Shown piece by piece: positions 1-6,681 of a DNA stretch of 7,838 nucleotides (position 1 is its first letter; every line of letters starts with the position of its first letter). Under the pieces are notes generated by a model. The model was not told the DNA's origin. It did not search any database and saw nothing but the letters and a program-made list of their open reading frames with translations. Origin of the DNA: Candidatus Azambacteria bacterium RBG_16_47_10 (GTDB taxonomy: Bacteria > Patescibacteriota > Minisyncoccia > GWC2-36-17 > WO2-46-25); assembly GCA_001773975.1 (NCBI GenBank), contig MEYI01000005.1, forward strand, positions 1 to 7,838, in the 5' to 3' direction. The translations under genes and the position numbers were made by a program.

Positions 1-2969
1 CCCACGCGGACAACCTTTCCCAAGATATTGCTTGAGATGTCGTGAATGGGAATGGCGGTTTTGCCGAGCTGTTCGCGGTATTCGGAAAGCGGATGATCGG
101 AGATATACAGGCCGAGCAATTCTTTTTCCCACGCGAGCTTTTGTTTGCTTGTTGCCGGCTCTGTCGGTTTCATCCGTATTGCGTTCATTGTTTTTGCATT
201 CGGATCGGCTGCGGATGCAAACAGATTTATCTGCGGGTTGTCGGTGTTTTTCTGCACATGACGCGCGTAATCTAAAAGTGCGTCGAGATTGGAAAGAAGC
301 GTTGCTCGTTCGCCGAAGTCTTCCATAGCCCCGCATTTAATAAGCGCTTCAAACGATTTTTTATTGAGATCCTTATGCTTTGTCCGGTCAATAAGATCCT
401 CGATTGATGTAAATGGCTCATCTCCGCGCGCGGCAATGATCGCTTCCACGATCGCCTCTCCGACGTTCTTGATCGCGGCAAGTCCGAAACGAATTTCTTT
501 ATCCGATATGACCGTGAACATTTTCAAGCTTTTGTTCACGGTAGGCGGAAGCACATCGATACCCATGGTTTTTGCTTCCTGTACGAGGAATGCGACGCGC
601 TCAATGTCGCCGAAGTCCGATGTCATAAGTGCCGCCATGAATTCCGCAGGGAAGTGTGTTTTCAAAAATGCCGTCTGATATCCGATAAGGCCATAGCACA
701 CTGCGTGTGAACGATTGAAGCCGTAGCGCGCGAACGGCTCGACGAATTCCCAGACCTTCTGAGCGGTCTCAGGAGCGATGTCATGCTTGATCATGCCTTC
801 AATGAGAATATCCCGCTGTTGGTCCAAAAGCGATTTGATCTTTTTGCCGATCGCTTTGCGGAGCGTATCTGCTTGCGGAAGTGTGAATCCCGCCATTTCT
901 TTTGCGATGGCCATGACCTGTTCCTGGTAGACGATGATGCCGTAGGTGTTTTTTAAGATCTTCTCCATGCTCGGGTGGAGATATTTGATCTTTGCGCGGC
1001 CGTGTTTGCGCGCGACGAAATCAGGAATAAGATCCATCGGGCCCGGACGGAAAAGTGCGACCATTGCGACGATGTCTTCAAATTCTGTCGGCATTAGTTC
1101 TTTCAAGTATCGTTTCATGCCGGCAGATTCAAGCTGGAACACGCCGGTGGTGCGCGCTTCCTGGAGAAGCTTGTATGTTTTTTTATCGTCAAGCGGAATC
1201 TTATTTAAATTGACCCGCTTGCCATGGCGCGCTTCGATGATGGTGATCGTTTCTTCGATAATAGAAAGGTTTTTAAGACCCAAAAAGTCCATCTTCAAAA
1301 GACCGAGGTCTTCGATCGCATGCATTTCATATTGCGTCACGATCTGCTTACGCTCGTCTTTGATGCCATTGCCCGATTCATCCTGTGATTTTGTTGCGTA
1401 TTGCAGAGGGACGATCGTTTCGAGCGGTTCGCGGGAGATCACGACGCCGCATGCGTGCGTGGATGCATGCCGTGCAACACCTTCCAGCTTTTTTGCGGTA
1501 TCGATAAGCGTTTTTACTTCCGGATTCGTTTCATAGAGATCTTTGAGTTCCTGAACATTTTCAAGTGCTTCACCAAGAGTGGAGCCGAAGGGGATGAGTT
1601 TTGCGAGCATGTCACATGTTCCGTATGTGATGCCAAGTGCACGGCCGGTATCGCGCACCGCCGCCCGCGCCGCCATGGTACCGAATGTGATGATCTGTGC
1701 GACATGGTCGTCGCCGTATTTTTTCGCGACATAATCAAGTACTTTGTCGCGCCCCGTGTCGGCAAAGTCGATGTCGATATCAGGCATGCTGATACGCTCG
1801 GGGTTTAAAAAGCGTTCAAAGAGAAGTTCATATTTGATCGGATCGACGTTCGTGATGTTGAGAATGTACGCAATGATAGACCCCGCCGCCGATCCGCGCC
1901 CCGGTCCCACGACAACGCCGTTGTTTTTTGCCCAGTTCACAAAATCTTGCACGATGAGAAAGTATGAAGCAAATCCTGTTTTGATAATGACAGAAAGTTC
2001 GTAGTCGAGGCGTTCAAATGTTTCTTTCGTCGGTTCCGGGTATCGGTCGGGAAGATTTTTTAAACAGAGGTCGCGTAAAAACGAATCAGGCGTTTGTCCT
2101 TTTGGTACTTCAAAATGAGGGAGTTGGGATTTCCCCAGTTCAATGGTGACATTGCATCGGTCCGCGATCGCCTGTGTATTTTCAAGCGCTTCTTTCAGAT
2201 ACGGAAATGTTTCATACATTTCTTCCGGACTTTTAAGCGAGAAGTCGTCTTGCGCGAGCGAGATGCGATCTCCTTCACCGAGCTTTGCCCCGGTCTGTAC
2301 CGCCATGAGTGTGTCTTGCGCTTTCGCGTCTTCTTTCATCAGATAATGCGCATCGCAGGTGGCGACAAGGTTCAGGTCGAATGTTTTTGCATACTCGATA
2401 ATCTTTTTATTCACCGTGTCCTGCAGTTTTATTTTCGGGTGATGCGCGATCTCAAGATAAAAATTTTCTTTTCCGAATATATCTTTATAGGTTGCAATAA
2501 GCGTTTCGGCGAGCTCAAAGTCCTGTCCCGCGATCGCGCGGGGGATCTCGCCGCTCAAGCATGCGGAAAGTGCGATGAGTCCTTCGGAGTATTCTCGCAG
2601 GACGTCTTTATCGATGCGGGGTTTGTAATAAAATCCCTGGAGGTTCGCGATCGTGACAAGTTTTACGAGATTTTTATAGCCGATATCGTTTTGCGCAAGG
2701 AGCACAAGATGGAAGCGCCGATCATCGATGCCTGCTTGTTTGTCATCGAGCCGGCGCGGCGCAACATACACTTCCGCTCCGACGATCGGTTTTATACCGT
2801 GTTTTTTTGCAGTCTTATAAAATTCGATAATGCCATAGAGGGAACCATGATCGGTGAGTGCGACCGAATCCATGCCAAGCTCTTTTGTCTTGAGGATCAA
2901 ATCTTCGATCTTTGAAAGACCGTCGAGTAATGAATAGTGGGAGTGGACGTGGAGATGGACAAATTTCAT
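1..2969 (-). CDS. dnaE: DNA polymerase III subunit alpha, C-terminus cut by window edge
   Basis: This is the catalytic subunit of the replicative DNA polymerase, acting in the cytoplasmic replisome. I translated all 989 visible codons and found no stop or frameshift. The N-terminal PHP domain (about residues 1-210) starts HLHVHSHYS and keeps TDHG (39-42), E66, H87, C137 and D206/H208. The polymerase core has GPGRGS (355-360), the acidic motif PDIDIDF (396-402) and MDFLGL with D561, which matches the third catalytic aspartate of the C family. A helix-hairpin-helix lies near 829-850 (AAIKNVGEAI), and the frame leaves the window at the start of the OB-fold (GKVVRV). Usual length is about 1,100-1,200 residues, so roughly 150-200 are missing. 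The ATG at 2969 gives the canonical N-terminus and has no Shine-Dalgarno. It is divergent from rnhB, across an inverted repeat. Identity is essentially certain. Confidence 0.98.
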   Translation of the reverse strand, partial: MKFVHLHVHSHYSLLDGLSKIEDLILKTKELGMDSVALTDHGSLYGIIEFYKTAKKHGIKPIVGAEVYVAPRRLDDKQAGIDDRRFHLVLLAQNDIGYKNLVKLVTIANLQGFYYKPRIDKDVLREYSEGLIALSACLSGEIPRAIAGQDFELAETLIATYKDIFGKENFYLEIAHHPKIKLQDTVNKKIIEYAKTFDLNLVATCDAHYLMKEDAKAQDTLMAVQTGAKLGEGDRISLAQDDFSLKSPEEMYETFPYLKEALENTQAIADRCNVTIELGKSQLPHFEVPKGQTPDSFLRDLCLKNLPDRYPEPTKETFERLDYELSVIIKTGFASYFLIVQDFVNWAKNNGVVVGPGRGSAAGSIIAYILNITNVDPIKYELLFERFLNPERISMPDIDIDFADTGRDKVLDYVAKKYGDDHVAQIITFGTMAARAAVRDTGRALGITYGTCDMLAKLIPFGSTLGEALENVQELKDLYETNPEVKTLIDTAKKLEGVARHASTHACGVVISREPLETIVPLQYATKSQDESGNGIKDERKQIVTQYEMHAIEDLGLLKMDFLGLKNLSIIEETITIIEARHGKRVNLNKIPLDDKKTYKLLQEARTTGVFQLESAGMKRYLKELMPTEFEDIVAMVALFRPGPMDLIPDFVARKHGRAKIKYLHPSMEKILKNTYGIIVYQEQVMAIAKEMAGFTLPQADTLRKAIGKKIKSLLDQQRDILIEGMIKHDIAPETAQKVWEFVEPFARYGFNRSHAVCYGLIGYQTAFLKTHFPAEFMAALMTSDFGDIERVAFLVQEAKTMGIDVLPPTVNKSLKMFTVISDKEIRFGLAAIKNVGEAIVEAIIAARGDEPFTSIEDLIDRTKHKDLNKKSFEALIKCGAMEDFGERATLLSNLDALLDYARHVQKNTDNPQINLFASAADPNAKTMNAIRMKPTEPATSKQKLAWEKELLGLYISDHPLSEYREQLGKTAIPIHDISSNILGKVVRV

Positions 2970-2971
2970 GA

Positions 2972-3077
2972 TACAATCGAATGAGGAATAATGAATCAGG
3001 AATCAGGAATGTCCCCCGGGAAACGATCATTGTAAGCCCCCTCTGATTCATTATTCCTGATTCCTAATTCGATTGTA
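2972..3077. repeat. Inverted repeat of GAATNNN heptads between dnaE and rnhB
   Basis: The divergent gap is nearly filled by an imperfect palindrome. The outer arms are an exact 11-base match (2972-2982 against 3067-3077). An inner block of 16 bases is also exact (AGGAATAATGAATCAG, 2984-2999, against 3043-3058). The arms are tandem 7-base units: five GAATNNN units on the plus strand from 2979 to 3013, and four on the minus strand from 3070 down to 3043. The arms differ by the position of one GAATCAG unit, as if a unit had slipped or moved. The loop (about 3014-3042) is G/C-rich and contains CCCGGG. The arms stop two bases short of both start codons, so dnaE and rnhB share almost the same 17 bases upstream of ATG. 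TACAAT on each strand (2972-2977 plus, 3077-3072 minus) could be a -10 element, but no good -35 was seen. Confidence 0.85.
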
Positions 3078-3079
3078 GC

Positions 3080-3751
3080 ATGGCGCGTACGACTAATCCA
3101 ACACTCACAGAGGAAGAAAAACTATGGCGCCAGGGCCGCATGCTTGTCGGCGTGGATGAAGCCGGCCGAGGGCCGCTTGCGGGGCCGGTGGTTGCCGCCG
3201 CTGTTGCGATCTGCCTTTCGGATGATGCGCTTGTAGAAGAATTCATGAAGCTGGGTGTTCGTGACTCAAAATTTATTTTACCGAAAAAGCGTGAACAGCT
3301 CTATGGCATATTAACCGCGCATACGGCTGTGTCGTGGGGTGTTGCATCGGTGGATGAAAAAGCGATCGACCGAATCAATATTTTGCAAGCAAGCTTACTA
3401 GCAATGAAATATGCGGTCGATGCGATGATGAAAAAACAGTCTGTGCCGCAACAGCCATACTTGTATATCGATGGGCGGGATATTATTCCTGATATGTCTG
3501 TTGACCAGAAGGCGGTCATCGGGGGAGATGCGATCGTGTTTTCCATCGCCGCCGCTTCCATTATCGCGAAAGTGACGCGTGACAGGATGATGGGTGTGTA
3601 TGCAAAGGAATATCCGCAGTATCAGTTTGAACAGCATAAGGGATACGGCACAAAGCTTCATTATGCCGCTATGAGAGAACACGGTCCGTGTCCGATCCAT
3701 CGAAAAAGCTTTTTGAAGTCTGTAATTGACAAGGGTGCGAAAGGCCGATAA
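3080..3751 (+). CDS. rnhB: Ribonuclease HII
   Basis: This cytoplasmic enzyme cuts the RNA strand of RNA-DNA hybrids and single ribonucleotides in DNA, feeding Okazaki-fragment and ribonucleotide-excision repair. The 223-residue length is normal. The nucleotide-binding and catalytic motif DEAGRGPLAGP begins at D26/E27. RDSK is at 61-64, IDG gives D131, and GGD gives D150; by spacing against E. coli RNase HII these complete the D-E-D-D active site. ASIIAKVTRD is at 159-168, the substrate-sensing tyrosine lies in HKGYGT (Y189), and the C-terminal HRKSF is at 207-211. All key residues are present. The ATG at 3080 is chosen because the EEEKLW leader before DEAGRG is typical of related proteins. 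There is no Shine-Dalgarno: the gene starts two bases from the arm of the upstream inverted repeat. The stop codon TAA overlaps the -10 of the next promoter. Confidence 0.97.
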   Translation: MARTTNPTLTEEEKLWRQGRMLVGVDEAGRGPLAGPVVAAAVAICLSDDALVEEFMKLGVRDSKFILPKKREQLYGILTAHTAVSWGVASVDEKAIDRINILQASLLAMKYAVDAMMKKQSVPQQPYLYIDGRDIIPDMSVDQKAVIGGDAIVFSIAAASIIAKVTRDRMMGVYAKEYPQYQFEQHKGYGTKLHYAAMREHGPCPIHRKSFLKSVIDKGAKGR

Positions 3752-3754
3752 TAT
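3726..3754 (+). promoter_or_regulatory. Strong sigma-70-type promoter at the end of rnhB
   Basis: TTGACA (3726-3731) is a perfect -35 and TAATAT (3749-3754) a near-consensus -10, with a 17-base spacer. The -35 lies inside the last codons of rnhB and the -10 begins at its TAA stop. Expected transcription start is near 3761. It would drive the short unit that ends at the terminator near 4040. Coding constraint explains the -35 bases only in part, and the perfect spacing together with the downstream terminator makes a real promoter likely. Confidence 0.7.
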
Positions 3755-3758
3755 CGGC
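3744..3758. promoter_or_regulatory. Perfect 15-base palindrome over the -10 box, candidate operator
   Basis: GCCGATAATATCGGC has two exact 7-base arms around one central base. It fully contains the -10 hexamer TAATAT, the classic position for a repressor site. It could equally be a small hairpin at the 3' end of the rnhB message, although no immediate run of T follows it. No regulator is encoded nearby. Confidence 0.45.
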
Positions 3759-3792
3759 ATACGATCTTTTGTAAAAACACGTCACGCCACAT

Positions 3793-3801
3793 AAGGAGGT
3801 G
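3793..3801 (+). promoter_or_regulatory. Nine-base Shine-Dalgarno sequence
   Basis: AAGGAGGTG matches the complement of the usual 16S rRNA 3' end over nine bases. The core GGAGGT ends at 3800, six bases before an ATG at 3807. No other start in this window has a comparable site: dnaE, rnhB, ftsK and recA have none and the small 6310 gene only AGAGG. That contrast makes it notable. Confidence 0.6.
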
Positions 3802-3806
3802 CTCTA

Positions 3807-3998
3807 ATGAGGAGATTGGTGTTTGCTGTTGGGTATTGTCTGGCGCATGAGGTGCGCACACACTTGGAAAGTGTTTCCGCACATTTTCCTGTTGTCCCAC
3901 GGATGTATCATGCACTTTCGCAGGGAAGCGCATCGCCTCATCCGGCGCTTCGGAGAAACAAAAAACGGCCGCGCGCGTGCCGTACGCAAAAGCGCTGA
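3807..3998 (+). CDS. Possible 63-residue hypothetical protein
   Basis: I do not recognise this product. An ATG sits at ideal distance from a nine-base Shine-Dalgarno, within its own promoter-terminator unit. The predicted peptide begins MRRLVFAVGYCLAHEV, is rich in Arg, His, Ser and Pro, has very few acidic residues, and ends in a strongly basic tail (RRNKKRPRACRTQKR). No transmembrane helix, signal peptide or known domain is evident; a short hydrophobic stretch covers about residues 4-13. The TGA stop is exactly the three-base loop of the hairpin at 3989-4005. Codon choice (AGG and AGA early, frequent His and Cys) does not resemble the neighbouring genes, which argues against a conserved protein. 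Alternatives are a leader peptide, a young or lineage-specific small protein, or chance within a structured RNA. Confidence 0.35.
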   Translation: MRRLVFAVGYCLAHEVRTHLESVSAHFPVVPRMYHALSQGSASPHPALRRNKKRPRACRTQKR

Positions 3999-4005
3999 GC
4001 GCTTT
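3989..4005 (+). other. Small perfect hairpin before the terminator
   Basis: AAAGCGC (3989-3995) and GCGCTTT (3999-4005) form an exact 7-base stem around the triplet TGA, which is also the stop codon of the 63-codon frame. It is followed by AAAAA rather than T, so on the plus strand it is not itself an intrinsic terminator. It may protect or shape the 3' end of the short transcript. Confidence 0.5.
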
Positions 4006-4013
4006 AAAAACGC

Positions 4014-4040
4014 AAACCCCCGGAACCTCGGGGGTTTTTT
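4014..4040 (+). terminator. Rho-independent terminator
   Basis: CCCCCG (4017-4022) pairs with CGGGGG (4029-4034) around a six-base loop, extended by AAA/TTT to nine base pairs, and runs into TTTTTT (4035-4040). This is a strong intrinsic terminator for the short unit that begins near 3761, and for any read-through from rnhB. It sits three bases before the -35 of the ftsK promoter, so it insulates ftsK from upstream transcription. Confidence 0.88.
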
Positions 4041-4042
4041 GT

Positions 4043-4070
4043 TTGACTGGCGCCTTTGTTCTGCTATGAT
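4043..4070 (+). promoter_or_regulatory. ftsK promoter, predicted to give a leaderless mRNA
   Basis: TTGACT (4043-4048) and TATGAT (4065-4070) are separated by 16 bases, with a TG one base before the -10 (4062-4063, extended -10). The expected start, about seven bases after the -10, falls on or next to the A of the ATG at 4077. No Shine-Dalgarno precedes that ATG. Together these favour leaderless translation and exclude the upstream in-frame TTG at 4056, which would lie inside the promoter. Confidence 0.72.
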
Positions 4071-4076
4071 AGGTAC

Positions 4077-6332
4077 ATGGCAAAAACGAAGAAAACGCCG
4101 AAAAACGGCGAAAAATCACAGCGTGGGGAAGTGCGCGATGAGCAGAGAAGACCGAAGTTCGATCTTCATCCCGAGACGAAAAAAAGTGTCCTTGGGGTTA
4201 TTTTTTTTACGGTAGCGGCTATCTTTGTATTCTCCTTTTTCGGCTATGCCGGCAGAGCCGGTGAGTACCTTTACTTGGCATTTCATGCGCTCCTTGGCAT
4301 TGGGTATTTTCTCGTGCCGTTGAGTTTTGTGATCATCGGCATCGGGCTGTTGCGGTCATTGAAGACAGATATTTATTTCACTTCTTTTTTTGGCGGAGGA
4401 CTTTTTTTATTCAGTGTTCTTGGGCTTTTTGATGTGATCGCACGGTATGGCACGCCTTCGACTGAAGCGGCATATCCCATCGGGTATCTCGGGTTTGCCA
4501 CTTCATATATCTTTTTGTATTTCTTTGGGTTTTGGGTATCCCTCTTGCTGTTTGCGGCAATGGTGCTGATCGCCATCTCCATTACGTTCAATTTACCGCT
4601 GTTCTACAAAAAAGAGGAGGAGGAAGAAGATGAGGAGGAAACGGCGGAACAAATGATGCTCGCCGATGCCGAGATGGAGTTAACAGAAAATTGGGAGAAA
4701 GACGTAAAACCCGGGTTTACTGCAAAGGCGATCGAGGCCGTGAAGGAAAAGGCGCAAGGGGTAATGGAGAGAGTCTCTGTTGCGGCTGCCGAGGGGAAGC
4801 CAAAAGAAGCGGCTCCGGGAAGCAGTCAGAAGGTGGCGGAGTTTGTTATTGAAACAAATCAGAAATCATATCAGATTCCGCCGATAGATCTTTTGGAAAA
4901 GGATTCTTCAAAGCCGACTTCGGGAGATGTGAGCGCGTACTCCATGGTGATCCAGAAAACATTGAATCATTTCGGCATCGATGTGGAAATGGGGGAAGTG
5001 AATGTCGGCCCTACGGTTACGCAGTATACGCTGAAACCCGCACAGGGTATTAAGCTGTCAAAGATCGTCGCATTGCAAAATGACCTCTCGCTTGCGCTTG
5101 CGGCGCATCCGCTGCGCATCGAGGCGCCGATTCCGGGGCGCTCGCTCGTGGGCATTGAGATCCCGAATAAGGCAGTTGCGCTCGTGCGGCTCCATAATCT
5201 CGTGGACAGTGCCGCATTTACCGAATCACCGCCATTGTCTATCGCGCTCGGGCGGGATGTCGCGGGAAATCCGCAATACGGCGATATTGAAAAGATGCCG
5301 CACGTGCTGATCGCAGGATCCACCGGGTCCGGCAAGAGCGTGTGCTTGCATGCGCTGCTTACCAGTATTTTGTACAAGAATTTCCCGCAGATGGTGAAGC
5401 TGCTTATTATTGATCCAAAGAGGGTTGAGCTTGCTGCGTATAATGGCATTCCGCATTTGCTTGCGCCGATCATTGTCGAGCGCGATAAAGCGATTGCGGC
5501 ATTGCGTTGGGCGACACGGGAAATGGAACGCCGATATGAACATCTTGCGAAGTTCAAAGTACGTAATATTTCGTCATATAACGCGCAGGTGGCAAAAAAG
5601 GAACACGACGAGCGCATCATGCCGTATATTGTTATTGTCATTGATGAGCTTGCCGATCTCATGTCCGTTGCGGCAAAAGAAGTGGAAGCGGCGATCGTGC
5701 GTTTGGCGCAGATGTCCCGCGCCGTCGGCATCCACTTGGTCATTTCCACCCAGCGCCCGTCTGTTGAGGTGATCACGGGGCTTATTAAGGCGAATATTCC
5801 GTGTCGTATCGCGTTCCAGGTTGCATCGCTTGTCGATTCGCGCACTATTTTAGATATGTCCGGAGCCGAAAAATTACTCGGGAACGGCGATATGTTGTAT
5901 CTGCCCGCCGATGCGTCAAAGCCGCGCAGAATTCAGGGGGCATTTGTCTCTGAAAAAGAGGTGAAGCGCATTACTGATTATATCCGAGAAGCATCCGAAG
6001 GCGCATTGCAGGGAGAAGTGGAGCCGGTCGCAGAAAGTATCGCGCAGGCGCTTGAAAAGCCGCAGGCAGGGGCACATATGGGCTATAGTGGAGAAGCTGC
6101 GGAAGGAAGCGATGAAGAGCTAGTAGAGCAGGCAAAAGAAGTTATTGCGCGCGCGCAGAAAGCGTCCGCATCACTCCTCCAGCGACGGTTAAAGCTTGGG
6201 TATGCCCGCGCAGCACGCATTATGGATCTCCTTGAGGATGAAGGATGCATCAGTCCGCAAGAAGGGGCAAAACCGCGTCAGGTATTTATTGAAAAGCCCG
6301 CAGAGGCATATGGCACTATCGATGAGGACTAA
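4077..6332 (+). CDS. ftsK: DNA translocase FtsK/SpoIIIE
   Basis: This is a septum-anchored hexameric ATPase that pumps chromosomal DNA at division. The protein has 751 residues. Hydrophobic segments at about 38-58, 66-92, 99-121 and 136-172 make four or five membrane helices. A short linker follows (about 178-260) with an acidic run (EEEEEDEEE, 180-188). The alpha/beta motor contains the Walker A GSTGSGKS (414-421), IIDPKRVEL (from about 444) and the Walker B IVIVIDELADL with D523/E524, then the STQRPS motif. The C-terminal gamma winged helix (about 679-745) has SLLQRRLKLGYARAARIMDLLE, the module that reads chromosome-orientation sites and touches XerCD in other bacteria. The ATG at 4077 is preferred over the TTG at 4056, which overlaps the promoter. 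The linker is far shorter than in E. coli, as in SpoIIIE-type proteins. The next gene starts inside its last codons. Confidence 0.97.
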   Translation: MAKTKKTPKNGEKSQRGEVRDEQRRPKFDLHPETKKSVLGVIFFTVAAIFVFSFFGYAGRAGEYLYLAFHALLGIGYFLVPLSFVIIGIGLLRSLKTDIYFTSFFGGGLFLFSVLGLFDVIARYGTPSTEAAYPIGYLGFATSYIFLYFFGFWVSLLLFAAMVLIAISITFNLPLFYKKEEEEEDEEETAEQMMLADAEMELTENWEKDVKPGFTAKAIEAVKEKAQGVMERVSVAAAEGKPKEAAPGSSQKVAEFVIETNQKSYQIPPIDLLEKDSSKPTSGDVSAYSMVIQKTLNHFGIDVEMGEVNVGPTVTQYTLKPAQGIKLSKIVALQNDLSLALAAHPLRIEAPIPGRSLVGIEIPNKAVALVRLHNLVDSAAFTESPPLSIALGRDVAGNPQYGDIEKMPHVLIAGSTGSGKSVCLHALLTSILYKNFPQMVKLLIIDPKRVELAAYNGIPHLLAPIIVERDKAIAALRWATREMERRYEHLAKFKVRNISSYNAQVAKKEHDERIMPYIVIVIDELADLMSVAAKEVEAAIVRLAQMSRAVGIHLVISTQRPSVEVITGLIKANIPCRIAFQVASLVDSRTILDMSGAEKLLGNGDMLYLPADASKPRRIQGAFVSEKEVKRITDYIREASEGALQGEVEPVAESIAQALEKPQAGAHMGYSGEAAEGSDEELVEQAKEVIARAQKASASLLQRRLKLGYARAARIMDLLEDEGCISPQEGAKPRQVFIEKPAEAYGTIDED

Positions 6333-6681
6333 TCGATTCACGATCACACCTCGGACGATCAGGGTTTTTGCACTTGCGCTATTGTGGATCGGTATCGGCG
6401 CATATTTCGGGTGGCATGTATATAACCTGTTCCGGGCACCGACCCTAGTGGTGGAAAATCCGCCGCGTGATATAATAACGCAAGAGACTTCGCTTTCGAT
6501 TTCAGGGTATGCGCAAAAAGAAAGCGAGGTTACGGTAAACGGCAATCATGTCGATACCCGGAAAGACGGTTCGTTTCATGATGATATTGCACTTGAAAAT
6601 GGGATGAATATCCTCGAAGTGCGGGCGGTGAATAAATTCGGCAATGAATCCGTGGTTGCGCGGAGGGTGGTGAAGCAATAG
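6310..6681 (+). CDS. Single-pass membrane protein with an extracytoplasmic Ig-like domain
   Basis: A small protein (123 residues from ATG 6310, or 119 from ATG 6322) overlaps the end of ftsK in another frame, so the two are probably co-transcribed and translationally coupled. A short basic N-terminus (MRTNRFTITPRTIR) precedes one hydrophobic helix (IRVFALALLWIGIGAYFG), so the rest should lie outside the membrane. The C-terminal part of about 75 residues alternates beta-strand patterns: LVVENPP, LSISGYAQKESEVTVNG, KDGSFHDDIALENGMN, LEVRAVNKFGNES. This resembles the glucodextranase-B-like/bacterial Ig-like folds seen next to ftsK in Parcubacteria (from memory). AGAGG at 6302-6306 is only three bases from the first ATG, so the start is uncertain. 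Function is unknown; a cell-surface or division-site role is only a guess. Confidence 0.8.
   Translation: MALSMRTNRFTITPRTIRVFALALLWIGIGAYFGWHVYNLFRAPTLVVENPPRDIITQETSLSISGYAQKESEVTVNGNHVDTRKDGSFHDDIALENGMNILEVRAVNKFGNESVVARRVVKQ

Larger units (their letters stand above)
3761..4040 (+). ncRNA. Discrete short transcript, possible structured RNA of unknown family
   Basis: A promoter (-10 at 3749-3754) and an intrinsic terminator (4014-4040) delimit about 280 bases that hold no recognised gene. Several short hairpins can be drawn: GCGCA/TGCGC near 3842-3856, ACACT/AGTGT just after it, GAAGCGC/GCGCTTC across roughly 3925-3951, and AAAGCGC/GCGCTTT at 3989-4005. I looked for marks of RNase P RNA, tmRNA, SRP RNA and 6S RNA and found none convincing. 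The same interval carries a 63-codon frame with a very strong ribosome binding site, so it may be an mRNA rather than a non-coding RNA, or both. The strand follows from the promoter and the T-tract. Confidence 0.35.

Noticed and set aside
946..2915. Long plus-strand open frames across 946-1536 and 2094-2915
   Set aside because: They are antisense to dnaE, whose 989 codons I read without interruption on the minus strand and whose motifs are all present. The plus-strand products show no recognisable domain.
2979..3070. CRISPR array
   Set aside because: The repeat unit is only seven bases with a free triplet and no spacers of constant length; the arms are inverted, and no cas genes are present.
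3761..4040. RNase P RNA, tmRNA, SRP RNA or 6S RNA
   Set aside because: GGAAAG at about 3866 recalls RNase P but the rest of the conserved core is absent. No tRNA-like end, no SRP tetraloop region and no 6S-style long pairing of the ends was found.
4056..4076. TTG at 4056 as the ftsK start
   Set aside because: The extra seven codons would contain the -10 element, there is no ribosome binding site, and the ATG at 4077 fits the predicted transcript start.
4967..5845. Minus-strand frame of 292 codons opposite ftsK
   Set aside because: It is the reverse of the highly conserved FtsK motor region; the product is Ser/Thr/Ile-rich with no domain logic, and it is a shadow of ftsK.
6196..6309. Longer N-terminus (161 residues) for the small Ig-like protein
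   Set aside because: The extension lies entirely within the conserved gamma domain of ftsK and would put an unlikely 40-residue polar stretch before the membrane helix.
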